Shown one piece after another: positions 43,656 to 52,857 of a stretch of DNA of 64,000 nt. The stretch's first letter is position 1. The number at the start of each line of letters is the position of its first letter. A program made the position numbers and the translations under genes. The stretch is from contig NZ_JARQWR010000001.1 in the NCBI RefSeq assembly GCF_030766725.1, positions 124,001 through 188,000 of the forward strand. The letters are read 5' to 3'. The notes below the pieces were generated by a model, which ran no database searches, had not been told where the DNA came from, and saw only the letters and a program-made list of their open reading frames with translations. Source of the stretch: Flavobacterium aerium (GTDB lineage: Bacteria > Bacteroidota > Bacteroidia > Flavobacteriales > Flavobacteriaceae).

Positions 43656-46336
43656 ATGAAGAAAAAATTATTTTTATCTCTTTTTGCTATTTTGCTGATA
43701 ACCGGCATGAATGCGCAAGGAGGGAAGCTTTGGACAGTTGTTAGTGAGCAGAAGTTGAGCTCACAAGAGAAGGTCGTGAGAGATTCAAATCCAACGGACT
43801 ATAAATTATATACATTGGATTAAATGCTTTAAAAGAAAGGTTAGCAGTAGCACCACAGTTAGATGCAGTATCTTCAAATGTTATTATTTCTTTTCCAACA
43901 GCAGAAGGAAAATTAGAAAATTATAGAATTTTTGAATCTTCTGTAATGCATGCGGATTTAGCGGCAAGATACCCAGGTATTAAATCGTATGTAGGATTAG
44001 GTATTGAAGATCCAACAGCAAGAATACGTTTTAGTGTAACAGTATTTGGATTACACACGATGACACTTTCGGGTAAACATGGAGCACATTATATCGATCC
44101 TTATACTAAGGATTTAAATAATTATATTGTTTACGATAAGAAGAATGTATTGTCATCTAGAAACTTTACCTGTAATGTAGAAGATTCTGCAGATGATATG
44201 GTAGAAGAACTTTCAGGTGATGTTGAAGCCCTTAGAGCAAGTAATGGTCTTTTCAAAACATATCGTTTGGCAATGGCCTGTACTGTTGAATATGCAGCAT
44301 TCCAATTAACTGCTGCGGGAACACCAGCAACAGCGACATTAGCAGAAAAGAAAGCAGTTGTTTTAGCAGCAATGAATGTTACTATGACTCGTGTAAATGG
44401 ATTATATGAAAAAGATATGTCCTTAACAATGGTATTAGTACCAAACAATGATAGTGTTATTTTTATTGATGCAGATGATTTTACAAATTCACCAGCAATG
44501 ATCAATGAAATTCAACCAATTATGGATGCAGCAATTGGAGCAGCTAATTATGATATTGGTCATGGAGTTTGTACAACAGATTCTGGAATTGCACAGTTAA
44601 ATTCTCCTTGTTCTGCAAATAAAGCAAGAGGAATTACTGGTCAAGCAGCACCAGTAGGTGATCCTTTTGATATTGATTATGTAGCACATGAAATGGGACA
44701 CCAATTTGGAGCAACACATACACAAAATAATTCATGTAATAGAACAAATGCAACAGCAGTAGAACCAGGTAGTGGAAGTACTATTATGGCTTATGCAGGT
44801 ATTTGTGCGCCAAATGTTCAAGCACATTCTGATGCTCATTTTAATGGAGTAAGTATTGGACAAATGGAAGCATTTGTAAATGCAGCTGGAAATTGCGCAG
44901 TAGCTGTTCCAAATAATAATGCTGCACCAGTAGCAGAAGCAGGACAAAACTATACAATTCCAAATGGAACTGCCTTTATTTTAAAAGGATCAGCAACAGA
45001 TGCGGATAATGATTCATTAACATATTGCTGGGAGCAAACAAATAATCAAGTGAGTACTCAGCCACCATTACAATCTGCAACGACTGGACCGAACTTTAGA
45101 TCTAATCCACCGACAGATTCACCAAACAGATATATGCCAGCTTTGGCTAGTGTTTTAGCAGGTAATTTAGCACCAACTTGGGAAGTAGTTCCATCTGTAG
45201 CTAGAACAATGAACTTTACATTAACAGTTCGTGATAATAAAACTCCAAATGGAGGACAAACGCATAGAGATAACATGACTGTTACTTTTGCAAGTGTTGG
45301 ACCATTTAAAGTTACTTCACCAAGTGTTGAAAATGAAACTTGGACACAAGGAGATACTAAAACAATCACTTGGGATGTTGCAGGAACTACTGCAAATAAT
45401 ATTAATACGGCTAATGTAAATATCTTATTATCTACAGATGGCGGATTAACATTTCCAACAGTCTTGGCAGCAAATACTCCAAATGACGGAACAGAGGCAA
45501 TTACAATACCTACTGTTGTATCAGCACCATACTGTCGTATTAAAGTAGAAGCAGTTGGAAATATTTTCTATACTATTTCTAAAAATATTGCAATTGGATA
45601 TACTGTAGTTACAGAAACAGTGTGTAATACTTATACAGCTACACCTACAGTAAATGTAATTCAAGATCAAAACCCATTGGCTTATCAAGCATGGAGCATC
45701 AATGTTCCTGATAATGTTGTGATTTCAGATTTGAATGTGTCAGTAGATATTACACATCCAAAAATTAGTGAATTACAAATGGCAGTTGTGAAACCAGGAA
45801 CAAATGCAATTGGACCATTATTATTCCAACAAACTTGTTCTACTACAGCTAACATGAAAACGAAATTTGACGATTCAGGAGTTGCATTCTCTTGTGCTGG
45901 AGCAAATGGAAATAATACCTATAAACCACAGGAAGCATTAAATGCCTTTAATGGTGGTAATTCTCAAGGAACATGGAGATTAGTTATTGCAGATGTTGTA
46001 GCAGGGAATAATGGAACGTTAAATAGTTTCGCATTTGAAATTTGTTCAACTACAACTACAGCAACATTAGGTAGAGATGAATTCTCTTTCAAAGATTTTG
46101 CCTTATATCCAAACCCAAATAGAGGTAATTTTACAGTGCAATTTAACACCACATCTACTGATGGAATCGGTATAAGAGTTCACGATATGAGAGGAAGAGT
46201 TATCCTTGAAAATAAATATAACACAACTGGAATGTTTAACCAAAATATACAATTAGATAATGTACAATCTGGTATATATATGGTAACTGTTCAAGATGGT
46301 GCTAGAAAAATAGTGAAGAAAATAGTTGTAGAATAA
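43656..46336 (+). pseudogene. Reprolysin-like T9SS protease, array copy 2, frameshifted near codon 55
   Basis: ATG 43656 opens a signal peptide and propeptide closely matching copy 3 (MKKKLFLSLFAILLITG, GGKLWTVVSEQKLSSQEK), but reaches TAA at 43821. Adding one T in GATTAAAT restores LDLNALKER, the counterpart of LDLTTLKER in copy 3, and the reading continues to 46336. The repaired protein is 893 aa, with HEMGHQFGATH at about 345, IMAYAGICAPNVQ, a P/Homo-B domain and a type A sorting domain (FALYPNPNRGNFTV...KKIVVE). Downstream internal ATGs such as 43946 lack a signal peptide. One lesion means recent decay or a sequencing error. Confidence 0.88.
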
Positions 46337-46354
46337 CTAAAACTATACTCTAAT

Positions 46355-46390
46355 AAAAAGGGATTTGAAAAACTTCAAATCCCTTTTTTT
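46355..46390 (+). terminator. Terminator after reprolysin copy 2
   Basis: AAAAAGGGATTTGAA and TTCAAATCCCTTTTT form a hairpin followed by T's, 18 bases past the stop. Confidence 0.9.
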
Positions 46391-46502
46391 ATGGTAATAA
46401 ATGAGATTTTGTTTTATGGATTATTTAGTGAAAATTCAAGATTATTTATTTTGAATTAAGTTAAAATGTTAAACATATTATAAAATATATGTATTATATG
46501 CA

Positions 46503-46510
46503 TATATTTG
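46503..46510 (+). promoter_or_regulatory. Promoter -7 element (TATATTTG) for reprolysin copy 3
   Basis: The same octamer as before copies 1 and 2, 36 bases before ATG 46547. Confidence 0.55.
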
Positions 46511-46546
46511 ATTATTAAACCATTACAAACGTAAAACAAACTAGAA

Positions 46547-49261
46547 ATGAAAAGAAAACTATTATTCTCAGCCTTTGCGATATTGCTCTTTTCGAGTATT
46601 TATGGGCAAGGAGGTAAATTGTGGATTCCAGTTAGTGAAGAAAAATTAAGCTCACAGGAAAAATTGGAGAGAGACTCTAATCCAACAGAATATACTTTGT
46701 ATGCGCTGGATTTAACAACACTGAAGGAACGTTTAATTGCTGCGCCTTCTGTGGAGGTTATTGGATCAACATCAAATGTAATATTGCCATTTCCAAACTC
46801 TGAGGGGAAATTACAAAATTATAGAGTGTATGAGTCTTCAGTAATGCATCCTGATTTGGCAGCCAGATATCCAGGGATTAAATCGTATGTAGGTCAAGGC
46901 ATTGATGATCCTACAGCAACTATACGTTTTAGTGTTACCCTATTTGGTTTGCATACAATGACTTTATCAGCGAGATCCGGAACAGAATACATTGATCCGT
47001 ATACAAAAGACCTGTCAAACTATATAGTATATAGTAGAAAAGGATTATCGACAACAAAAACATTTACTTGTGATGTACTTCAGGATGATACACAAGGTTT
47101 AAGACCGGCTATTGATCCAGATAATACCGTTCAGGCGAGTAATGGTTTGTTTAAAACATACCGTTTAGCAATGGCCTGTACGATTGAATATTCTGCATTT
47201 CATGTGAATGCTGCAGGTTTACAAGCAGGTACTTTAGCACAGAAAAAAGCAGCAGTGTTGGCAGCGATGAATATTACGATGACGCGTGTCAATGGATTGT
47301 ATGAAAGAGATATGTCCTTAAGAATGATTTTAGTTCCTAATAATGATAACGTAATTTTTATTGATGCAGATAATTTTAATAATACAAATGCAGGTGTATT
47401 GATTAATCAAAGTCAAGTAGAAATTGATGCCAATATTGGAGCTGCTAATTATGATATTGGACATACAGTTAGTACAGGTGGTGGTGGATTAGCACAATTA
47501 AACTCCCCATGTTCTACAACAAAAGCAAGAGGAATTACAGGTAGTTCATCACCTGTAGGTGATCCGTATGATATTGATTATGTTGCTCACGAAATGGGAC
47601 ACCAGTTTGGAGCGCAACATACGTTTAATAACCCATGTCCAAATCAAAATGGTTCTTTGAATAGAAATGATGCTACAGCAGTAGAGCCAGGAAGTGGAAG
47701 CACGATTATGGCCTATGCAGGTATTTGTGCACCAAATATTCAATCAAATTCAGATGCCCACTTCCATGCGGTGAGTATTGCTCAAATGGAAGCATTTGTA
47801 AATGCAGGAGGGAATTGTGCCGTAGCAGTACCAAATAATAATGCAGCACCAGTAGTAAATGCAGGAGCAGATTACACGATTCCAAATGGAACGGCTTTTA
47901 TCTTGAAAGGTTCTGCTACCGATGCAGATAATCCAACAGGATTAACATATTGCTGGGAGCAAACAGATATTGAAATATCAGTTCAGCCACCAGCACAAAC
48001 CTCTGTTGGAGGACCTAATTTCAGATCGATTTCTCCATCGGAATCTCCAAATCGTTACATGCCTGCTTTGGCAAGTGTATTAGCGGGTAATTTAGCACCT
48101 ACTTGGGAAGTAGTTCCAACTGTTGCTAGAGCAATGAACTTTGCATTAGTCGTTCGTGATAATAAAACGCCAAATGGAGGTCAAACGAATAGAGATAATA
48201 TGAAGGTTACTTTTGCAAACGTTGGACCATTTAAAATTACAGCACCAAGTGTTGAAAATGAAACATGGATTCAAGGAGATGCTAAAACAATCACGTGGGA
48301 TGTAGCAGGTACAACAGCCAATAATATTAATACTTCAAATGTGAATATTTTATTGTCAACAGATGGAGGATTAACTTTTCCAACAACTATTGTAGCAAAT
48401 ACACCAAATGATGGTTCGGAAGTTATTACGGTACCAACGGTTACTTCTGCTCCTTACTGTCGTATTAAGATAGAACCAGTTGGAAATATTTACTATGCAG
48501 TATCTAAGTCTATTGCGATAGGTTATACAGTGGTTTCAGAAACCGTGTGTAAAACCTATACAGCTACACCAACAACTAATACAATTGTAAATCAAACACC
48601 ATTGGCTTACCAACAATGGAGCTTGAATGTACCAGATGTTATGACTGTTTCAGATATTAATGTTTCTGTAGATATTACACACCCAAAAATTAGTGAATTA
48701 CAAATCGGTGTTGTACGACCAGGAAGTACTACTGTTGGGCCATTGTTGTTCCAACAATCATGTCCTACCACAGCAAATTTGAAAGCCAAGTTTGATGATT
48801 CAGGAGTTGTATTCTCTTGTGCAGGTGCTTCTGCAAATAATACATACAAGCCACTAGAAGCATTAAGTGCTTTTAATGGAGCTGCTGCTCAAGGAAACTG
48901 GAGATTAGTTATTGCAGATCTTGCAGCGGGGAATAATGGAACGTTAAATAGCTTCACGCTAGATATTTGTTCTACAACAACGACTGTAGCATTAGGAAAA
49001 GACGAGTTTTCTTTCAAAGATTTTGCGCTATATCCAAACCCTAACAAAGGTAATTTTACAGTACAGTTTAATGATGCTTCAAATGATGGGGTAGCTATAC
49101 GAGTACATGATATGAGAGGAAGAACAATCCTTGATAAGAAATATAATAGTACAGGAATGTTTAATCAAAATATACAACTAGACAATGCACAGTCTGGTAT
49201 ATATATGGTAACCGTTCAAGATGGTGCTAGAAAAATTGTGAAGAAAATAGTTATTGAATAA
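46547..49261 (+). CDS. Secreted reprolysin-like (M12B) metalloprotease with T9SS sorting domain, array copy 3
   Basis: 904 aa. Layout: signal peptide (about 1-20), propeptide, catalytic domain with H348-E-M-G-H352 in YVAHEMGHQFGAQHTFN at the same residue number as copy 1, Met-turn IMAYAGICAPNIQ, beta-sandwich domains, P/Homo-B domain (ISELQIGVVRPGSTTVGPLL in part) and type A sorting domain (FALYPNPNKGNFTVQF...KKIVIE). It lacks the fibronectin-like insertion of copy 1. The catalytic half contains VNAAGLQAGTLAQKKAAV, identical to copy 1 and unlike copy 2, whereas the C-terminal half follows copy 2. It is intact and has its own promoter element and terminator. Confidence 0.95.
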   Translation: MKRKLLFSAFAILLFSSIYGQGGKLWIPVSEEKLSSQEKLERDSNPTEYTLYALDLTTLKERLIAAPSVEVIGSTSNVILPFPNSEGKLQNYRVYESSVMHPDLAARYPGIKSYVGQGIDDPTATIRFSVTLFGLHTMTLSARSGTEYIDPYTKDLSNYIVYSRKGLSTTKTFTCDVLQDDTQGLRPAIDPDNTVQASNGLFKTYRLAMACTIEYSAFHVNAAGLQAGTLAQKKAAVLAAMNITMTRVNGLYERDMSLRMILVPNNDNVIFIDADNFNNTNAGVLINQSQVEIDANIGAANYDIGHTVSTGGGGLAQLNSPCSTTKARGITGSSSPVGDPYDIDYVAHEMGHQFGAQHTFNNPCPNQNGSLNRNDATAVEPGSGSTIMAYAGICAPNIQSNSDAHFHAVSIAQMEAFVNAGGNCAVAVPNNNAAPVVNAGADYTIPNGTAFILKGSATDADNPTGLTYCWEQTDIEISVQPPAQTSVGGPNFRSISPSESPNRYMPALASVLAGNLAPTWEVVPTVARAMNFALVVRDNKTPNGGQTNRDNMKVTFANVGPFKITAPSVENETWIQGDAKTITWDVAGTTANNINTSNVNILLSTDGGLTFPTTIVANTPNDGSEVITVPTVTSAPYCRIKIEPVGNIYYAVSKSIAIGYTVVSETVCKTYTATPTTNTIVNQTPLAYQQWSLNVPDVMTVSDINVSVDITHPKISELQIGVVRPGSTTVGPLLFQQSCPTTANLKAKFDDSGVVFSCAGASANNTYKPLEALSAFNGAAAQGNWRLVIADLAAGNNGTLNSFTLDICSTTTTVALGKDEFSFKDFALYPNPNKGNFTVQFNDASNDGVAIRVHDMRGRTILDKKYNSTGMFNQNIQLDNAQSGIYMVTVQDGARKIVKKIVIE

Positions 49262-49280
49262 TAACCATTTCTTTAAAACG

Positions 49281-49316
49281 AAAAAGGGAGGTCTGTTTCA
49301 GATCTCCCTTTTTTAT
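49281..49316. terminator. Terminator after reprolysin copy 3, overlapping the end of pth
   Basis: AAAAAGGGAGGTCTG and CAGATCTCCCTTTTT form a hairpin with one G-T pair; T runs on both strands fit the convergent genes. Confidence 0.88.
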
Positions 49317-49939
49317 TTACCATTATAAGTATTCATAGTATTGTTGAGTCCGGCAGTACCGAAGGAACGGATAATATCTGCGGCTACCTCATAACGTTCT
49401 GGTAAAGCAGCTTTTTCCTGTTCATCCCATTCGCCTAATACATAATCAATTTGTTGTCCTTTTTTAAAAGCATCACTAATCCCAAATCTAAAACGGGCAT
49501 ATTCCTGAGTATTCAGAATTAGATTAATGTTTTTCAATCCATTATGGCCACCATCACTACCTTTTCCTTTGATTCGGATAGTTCCAAAAGAAAGATTTAA
49601 ATCATCCGTGATTACAAGAATGTTTTCTAAAGGGATATTTTCCTTGTCCATCCAGAATTTAACAGCCTTTCCACTTAGATTCATATAAGTATTCGGTTTT
49701 AATAAAAGAAACGTTCTTCCTTTGAATTTATACTCTGCAAGGGTTCCCAGTTTCACTGTTTCGAAAGAAAGAGACTCTTTTTGAGCAAAGGAATCGAGAA
49801 TTTTAAATCCTATATTGTGGCGTGTATTGACATATTCGGCACCGATGTTGCCTAATCCGACAATTAAAAATTTTTTCATAACATCTGTTTTTTCGGAATC
49901 TATTTTTGGTTTAAAAATAGATTGTAGCCAATTTTTCAT
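49313..49939 (-). CDS. pth: Peptidyl-tRNA hydrolase
   Basis: 208 aa from ATG 49939 (MKNWLQSIFK). Pth releases peptides from peptidyl-tRNA dropped by ribosomes. Conserved motifs are FLIVGLGNIGAEYVNTRHNIGF (catalytic His in the RHN segment, quoted in part), LLKPNTYMNLSG, ITDDLNLSFG, RIKGKGSDGGHNGLKNI and YARFRFGI. An in-frame ATG at 49963 lies in the preceding terminator's hairpin and was rejected; ATG 49879 (MKKFLIVGLGN) matches the E. coli-length start and is also possible. Confidence 0.95.
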   Translation of the reverse strand: MKNWLQSIFKPKIDSEKTDVMKKFLIVGLGNIGAEYVNTRHNIGFKILDSFAQKESLSFETVKLGTLAEYKFKGRTFLLLKPNTYMNLSGKAVKFWMDKENIPLENILVITDDLNLSFGTIRIKGKGSDGGHNGLKNINLILNTQEYARFRFGISDAFKKGQQIDYVLGEWDEQEKAALPERYEVAADIIRSFGTAGLNNTMNTYNGK

Positions 49940-49950
49940 AATACAAAAAT

Positions 49951-49986
49951 AAAAAAAAAGCATCCCAATTGACTCGGGATGCTTTT
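49951..49986 (-). terminator. Terminator after rplY
   Basis: GCATCCC and GGGATGC with a 9-base loop, followed on the minus strand by nine T's; it separates rplY from pth. Confidence 0.85.
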
Positions 49987-50005
49987 AAAACCTTTAAAAA
50001 AGGGA

Positions 50006-50617
50006 TTATTTTTTCTTTCCTTTTGCAGGAGCTTTTGCTGCTTTCGCTGCTTCTTGAGCTGCTTTCATAGCTGCACGAGAAATTCTTACTTGAGCAACAA
50101 CTGTGTTGTCTGGGTGTAAAAATTTGTATGTTTCAGAAACTAATTTCGTTACATATAATTTGTTACCCATTTCAAGTGGAGTAATGTCTGCTTCAATAAA
50201 GTCAGGTAAGTTTTTTGGTAAAGCTTTCACTTTTAATTTACGTGTGTTAAGACGTAAAACACCACCAGCTAATACACCTTTAGATGTACCAACAATTTTT
50301 ACAGGAACTTCCATAGTGATTTCTTTATTATCAAATAATTGAAAGAAGTCAATATGTAAAATTTTATCAGATACTGGATGTACCTGGATGTCTTGTAAAA
50401 TAGCGTTGAATGATTTACCGTTTTCCAATTCAATCACAACAGTGTGAGCGTTTGGAGTGTAAACCAAGTTTTTAAAAGCCATTTCTTCTGCTGCAAAATG
50501 TACTGGTTGATCTCCTCCGTATAACACGCAAGGAACCATTCCAGCATTACGTAGGGTACGCGTTGCTGCTTTACCCACGCTTTCTCTTTCAGATCCTTTA
50601 ATCGTAATTGATTTCAT
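50006..50617 (-). CDS. rplY: 50S ribosomal protein L25 / general stress protein Ctc
   Basis: 203 aa, the long two-domain form. The N-terminal L25 domain binds 5S rRNA ([28 protein letters not shown] in part; [21 protein letters not shown] in part). The C-terminal TL5/Ctc domain follows ([18 protein letters not shown] in part; [20 protein letters not shown] in part), ending in an Ala/Lys-rich tail ([12 protein letters not shown]). It follows prs after 33 bases, a pairing also seen as ctc-prs in Firmicutes, so it is likely in the same transcript. Confidence 0.96.
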   Translation of the reverse strand: MKSITIKGSERESVGKAATRTLRNAGMVPCVLYGGDQPVHFAAEEMAFKNLVYTPNAHTVVIELENGKSFNAILQDIQVHPVSDKILHIDFFQLFDNKEITMEVPVKIVGTSKGVLAGGVLRLNTRKLKVKALPKNLPDFIEADITPLEMGNKLYVTKLVSETYKFLHPDNTVVAQVRISRAAMKAAQEAAKAAKAPAKGKKK

Positions 50618-50650
50618 TGAAATAAAAATATAGTTAATAAATAAATTAAA

Positions 50651-51592
50651 TTACATTAAAAATTTTCCACTAATGGAATTGTTGTGGTGCACCATGTGCA
50701 TTACTTCTGCAAAAAGAGGCGCACAACTCACCACTTTTATTTTTCTTGATTCTTTCTTTAATGGAATAGAATCGGTAACAATCAGTTCGCTTAATTGAGA
50801 ATTTTCAATCTTCTCGTAAGCATCTCCCGATAATATAGCGTGTGTACAGATTGCTCTAACACTTAATGCTCCTTTTTCAATCATAAGATCCGCTGCTTTA
50901 GCAAGCGTTCCTCCTGTGTCGATCATGTCATCTACTAAGATAACATTACGATCTTTTACTTCACCAATCAATTCCATACTATCAATTACATTGGCTACTT
51001 TTCTTTGCTTGTAACAAATTACTACATCAGATTCTAGGAATTTAGAGTAAGCATAAGCTCTCTTTGAACCACCCATATCTGGAGAAGCAATTGTTAGGTT
51101 TTCTAAGTTTAGGCTTCTTACGTATGGCAAGAAGATAGTAGAAGCAAATAAATGATCTACTGGTTTTTCAAAGAAACCTTGAATTTGATCAGCATGTAAA
51201 TCCATAGTCATGATACGAGTTGCACCTGCTGCTTGTAATATATTAGCAACAAGTTTTGCTCCTATCGGAACTCTTGGTTTGTCTTTACGGTCTTGTCTAG
51301 CCCAACCAAAATAAGGGATAACAGCAGTTACGTGTCTTGCAGAAGCTCTTTTTGCAGCATCAATCATTAGTAATAATTCCATCAAGTTATCAGAACTTGG
51401 AAATGTAGAACAAACAATAAATACACGTAAACCTCTGATAGACTCTTCGTAAGAAGGCTGAAATTCACCATCACTATATTTAGAGAACGTAACTTTACCT
51501 AGTTCTACGCCATAGTTTTTAGCTATTTGCTCGGCTAGGTGTACACTTTGAGAACATGCAAAAATTTTTGCTTCGGGTTCTAGGTGTGGCAT
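50651..51592 (-). CDS. prs: Ribose-phosphate pyrophosphokinase
   Basis: 313 aa, full length. It makes PRPP from ribose-5-phosphate and ATP for nucleotide, His and Trp synthesis. Hallmarks are KIFACSQSVHLAEQIAKNYG, FSDGE-type YSDGEFQPSYEES, IPYFGWARQDRKDKPRVPIGAKLVAN (in part), TMDLHADQIQGFF, SPDMGGSKRAYAYSK and the PRPP loop ILVDDMIDTGGTLAKAAD. A TAAATTTG promoter element lies 51 bases upstream. Confidence 0.98.
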   Translation of the reverse strand: MPHLEPEAKIFACSQSVHLAEQIAKNYGVELGKVTFSKYSDGEFQPSYEESIRGLRVFIVCSTFPSSDNLMELLLMIDAAKRASARHVTAVIPYFGWARQDRKDKPRVPIGAKLVANILQAAGATRIMTMDLHADQIQGFFEKPVDHLFASTIFLPYVRSLNLENLTIASPDMGGSKRAYAYSKFLESDVVICYKQRKVANVIDSMELIGEVKDRNVILVDDMIDTGGTLAKAADLMIEKGALSVRAICTHAILSGDAYEKIENSQLSELIVTDSIPLKKESRKIKVVSCAPLFAEVMHMVHHNNSISGKFLM

Positions 51593-51643
51593 TTTAATAA
51601 GTTGTTTAGTAGTTAGTTAGTGTTGTGTCGCGTTAACGAGGTG

Positions 51644-51651
51644 CAAATTTA
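51644..51651 (-). promoter_or_regulatory. Promoter -7 element (TAAATTTG) for prs-rplY
   Basis: An exact TAnnTTTG match on the minus strand, 51 bases before ATG 51592. Confidence 0.6.
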
Positions 51652-51717
51652 TGAATTTAATTGAACTCTGAAAGAATATTTTTAAGTATTTTTTTTAGTA
51701 TATGAAATATTTTTTTT

Positions 51718-51725
51718 TACATTTG
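51718..51725 (+). promoter_or_regulatory. Promoter -7 element (TACATTTG) for tRNA-Leu
   Basis: An exact TAnnTTTG match ending 11 bases before the mature tRNA. Confidence 0.65.
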
Positions 51726-51736
51726 CACCCACATTA

Positions 51737-51816
51737 GCCTGGATGGCGGAATTGGTAGACGCGCACGACTCAAACTCGTGTACTTAGGTGTGTGGGTTCG
51801 ATTCCCACTCCAGGTA
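51737..51816 (+). tRNA. tRNA-Leu (anticodon CAA)
   Basis: An 80-base type II tRNA. The acceptor stem GCCTGGA pairs with TCCAGGT (51809-51815), with discriminator A at 51816 and no encoded CCA. The D-loop region GGCGGAATTGGTAGACGC is typical of Leu. The anticodon stem CACGA/TCGTG encloses loop CTCAAAC, giving anticodon CAA (51771-51773), which reads UUG. A variable arm is present and the T arm is GTGGGTTCGATTCCCAC. Confidence 0.96.
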
Positions 51817-51825
51817 CTTTTTATA

Positions 51826-51856
51826 ACGCAAAGACTCAGTCTTTGCGTTTTTTTTT
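51826..51856 (+). terminator. Terminator after tRNA-Leu
   Basis: AACGCAAAGACT and AGTCTTTGCGTT form a perfect hairpin followed by nine T's. From here to 52023 I see no gene. Confidence 0.9.
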
Positions 51857-52023
51857 GCTTAAAAATCAGCTGATTGCAATATTTAGTATTGTAAAATTGT
51901 AATCCTAATCGTAAATCCTATAGTTCGACAGTCAATATCCAATGGATATGTTTTATATTTATACTATAAATTGATCATGCTTTTGTGATTAATTCATACA
52001 AGATATTGATTAAAATAGAGACT

Positions 52024-52842
52024 ATGAAAAATACAGGTAATAAGATACGGGTATGTGTGGCTGGAGGAACAGGTTGGGCAGCTTCCGAACTTTGTAAAGC
52101 GATTGTTTTGACAACAGATATAGAACTGGTATCTGCAATTTCACGAAAAAATGCTGGAAAAAACCTGACCGAAGTTTTAGATTTAAATACGACTGCTTTT
52201 ATTCCTGTCTTTGGAACGATAGAAGAAGCGATGACAATTGAATGCGATGTTTTATTGGATTATACCTCTCCTTTGATTGCCAAGCACCATATTTTAACGG
52301 CAATAGATAAAAAAGTGAATGTTGTAGTAGGAACTTCAGGGTTATCCGATCAGGATTACACGGAAATAGGATTAATTGCTACTAAGAAAAAACAATCTGT
52401 ATTAGCCGTTGGGAATTTTGCAATCAGTGTAGTGTTGCTTACAAAATTTGCAGAAATGGCTGCAAAGCATATGCCGAATTGGGAAATTATAGATTATGCA
52501 GATGATAAAAAAGTAGATGCTCCAAGTGGAAGTGCATTAGAACTAGCCAATAGATTGTCTAATGTAGGGAAACCATTTATTAAAGTTCCCATTGAGGAGA
52601 CGAAAGGAGTAAAAGAAACGAGAGGAGCAAATATTAACGGTATGCAGGTTCATTCGGTAAGACTTCCTGGTTATGTTATTTCTTTGGAAAGTATTTTTGG
52701 TTTGGAAAGTGAAAAACTAACCATTAAGCATGAAGCAGGCAGTAGTGCTGTACCCTATGTAAATGGTGCTCTTTTGGCAATCCGAAAAGTAAATACATTT
52801 ACAGGATTAAAAAGAGGTCTAGATCAAATCATGGATTTCTAA
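52024..52842 (+). CDS. DapB-like (dihydrodipicolinate reductase family) oxidoreductase with altered active site
   Basis: 272 aa from ATG 52024 (MKNTGNKIRV). An N-terminal NAD(P) Rossmann domain has VCVAGGTGWAASELCKAI, the cofactor loop VVVGTSGLSDQD and AVGNFAISVVLL. The DapB C-terminal domain has K-x-DAPSG in DDKKVDAPSGSALELANRL. In E. coli DapB the preceding residues are HHRHK (H159, H160, K163); here they are ADDKK, so the Lys is kept but both His are gone. It may therefore reduce something other than dihydrodipicolinate. The next gene, 15 bases on, is an EamA exporter, so a product or substrate may be exported. Confidence 0.85.
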   Translation: MKNTGNKIRVCVAGGTGWAASELCKAIVLTTDIELVSAISRKNAGKNLTEVLDLNTTAFIPVFGTIEEAMTIECDVLLDYTSPLIAKHHILTAIDKKVNVVVGTSGLSDQDYTEIGLIATKKKQSVLAVGNFAISVVLLTKFAEMAAKHMPNWEIIDYADDKKVDAPSGSALELANRLSNVGKPFIKVPIEETKGVKETRGANINGMQVHSVRLPGYVISLESIFGLESEKLTIKHEAGSSAVPYVNGALLAIRKVNTFTGLKRGLDQIMDF

Positions 52843-52857
52843 AACGATTTGACCCCA

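Noticed and set aside
43821..43823. Programmed frameshifting as an explanation for reprolysin copy 2
   Set aside because: There is no slippery heptamer or strong downstream structure at the site, and the paralogues read straight through without a shift.
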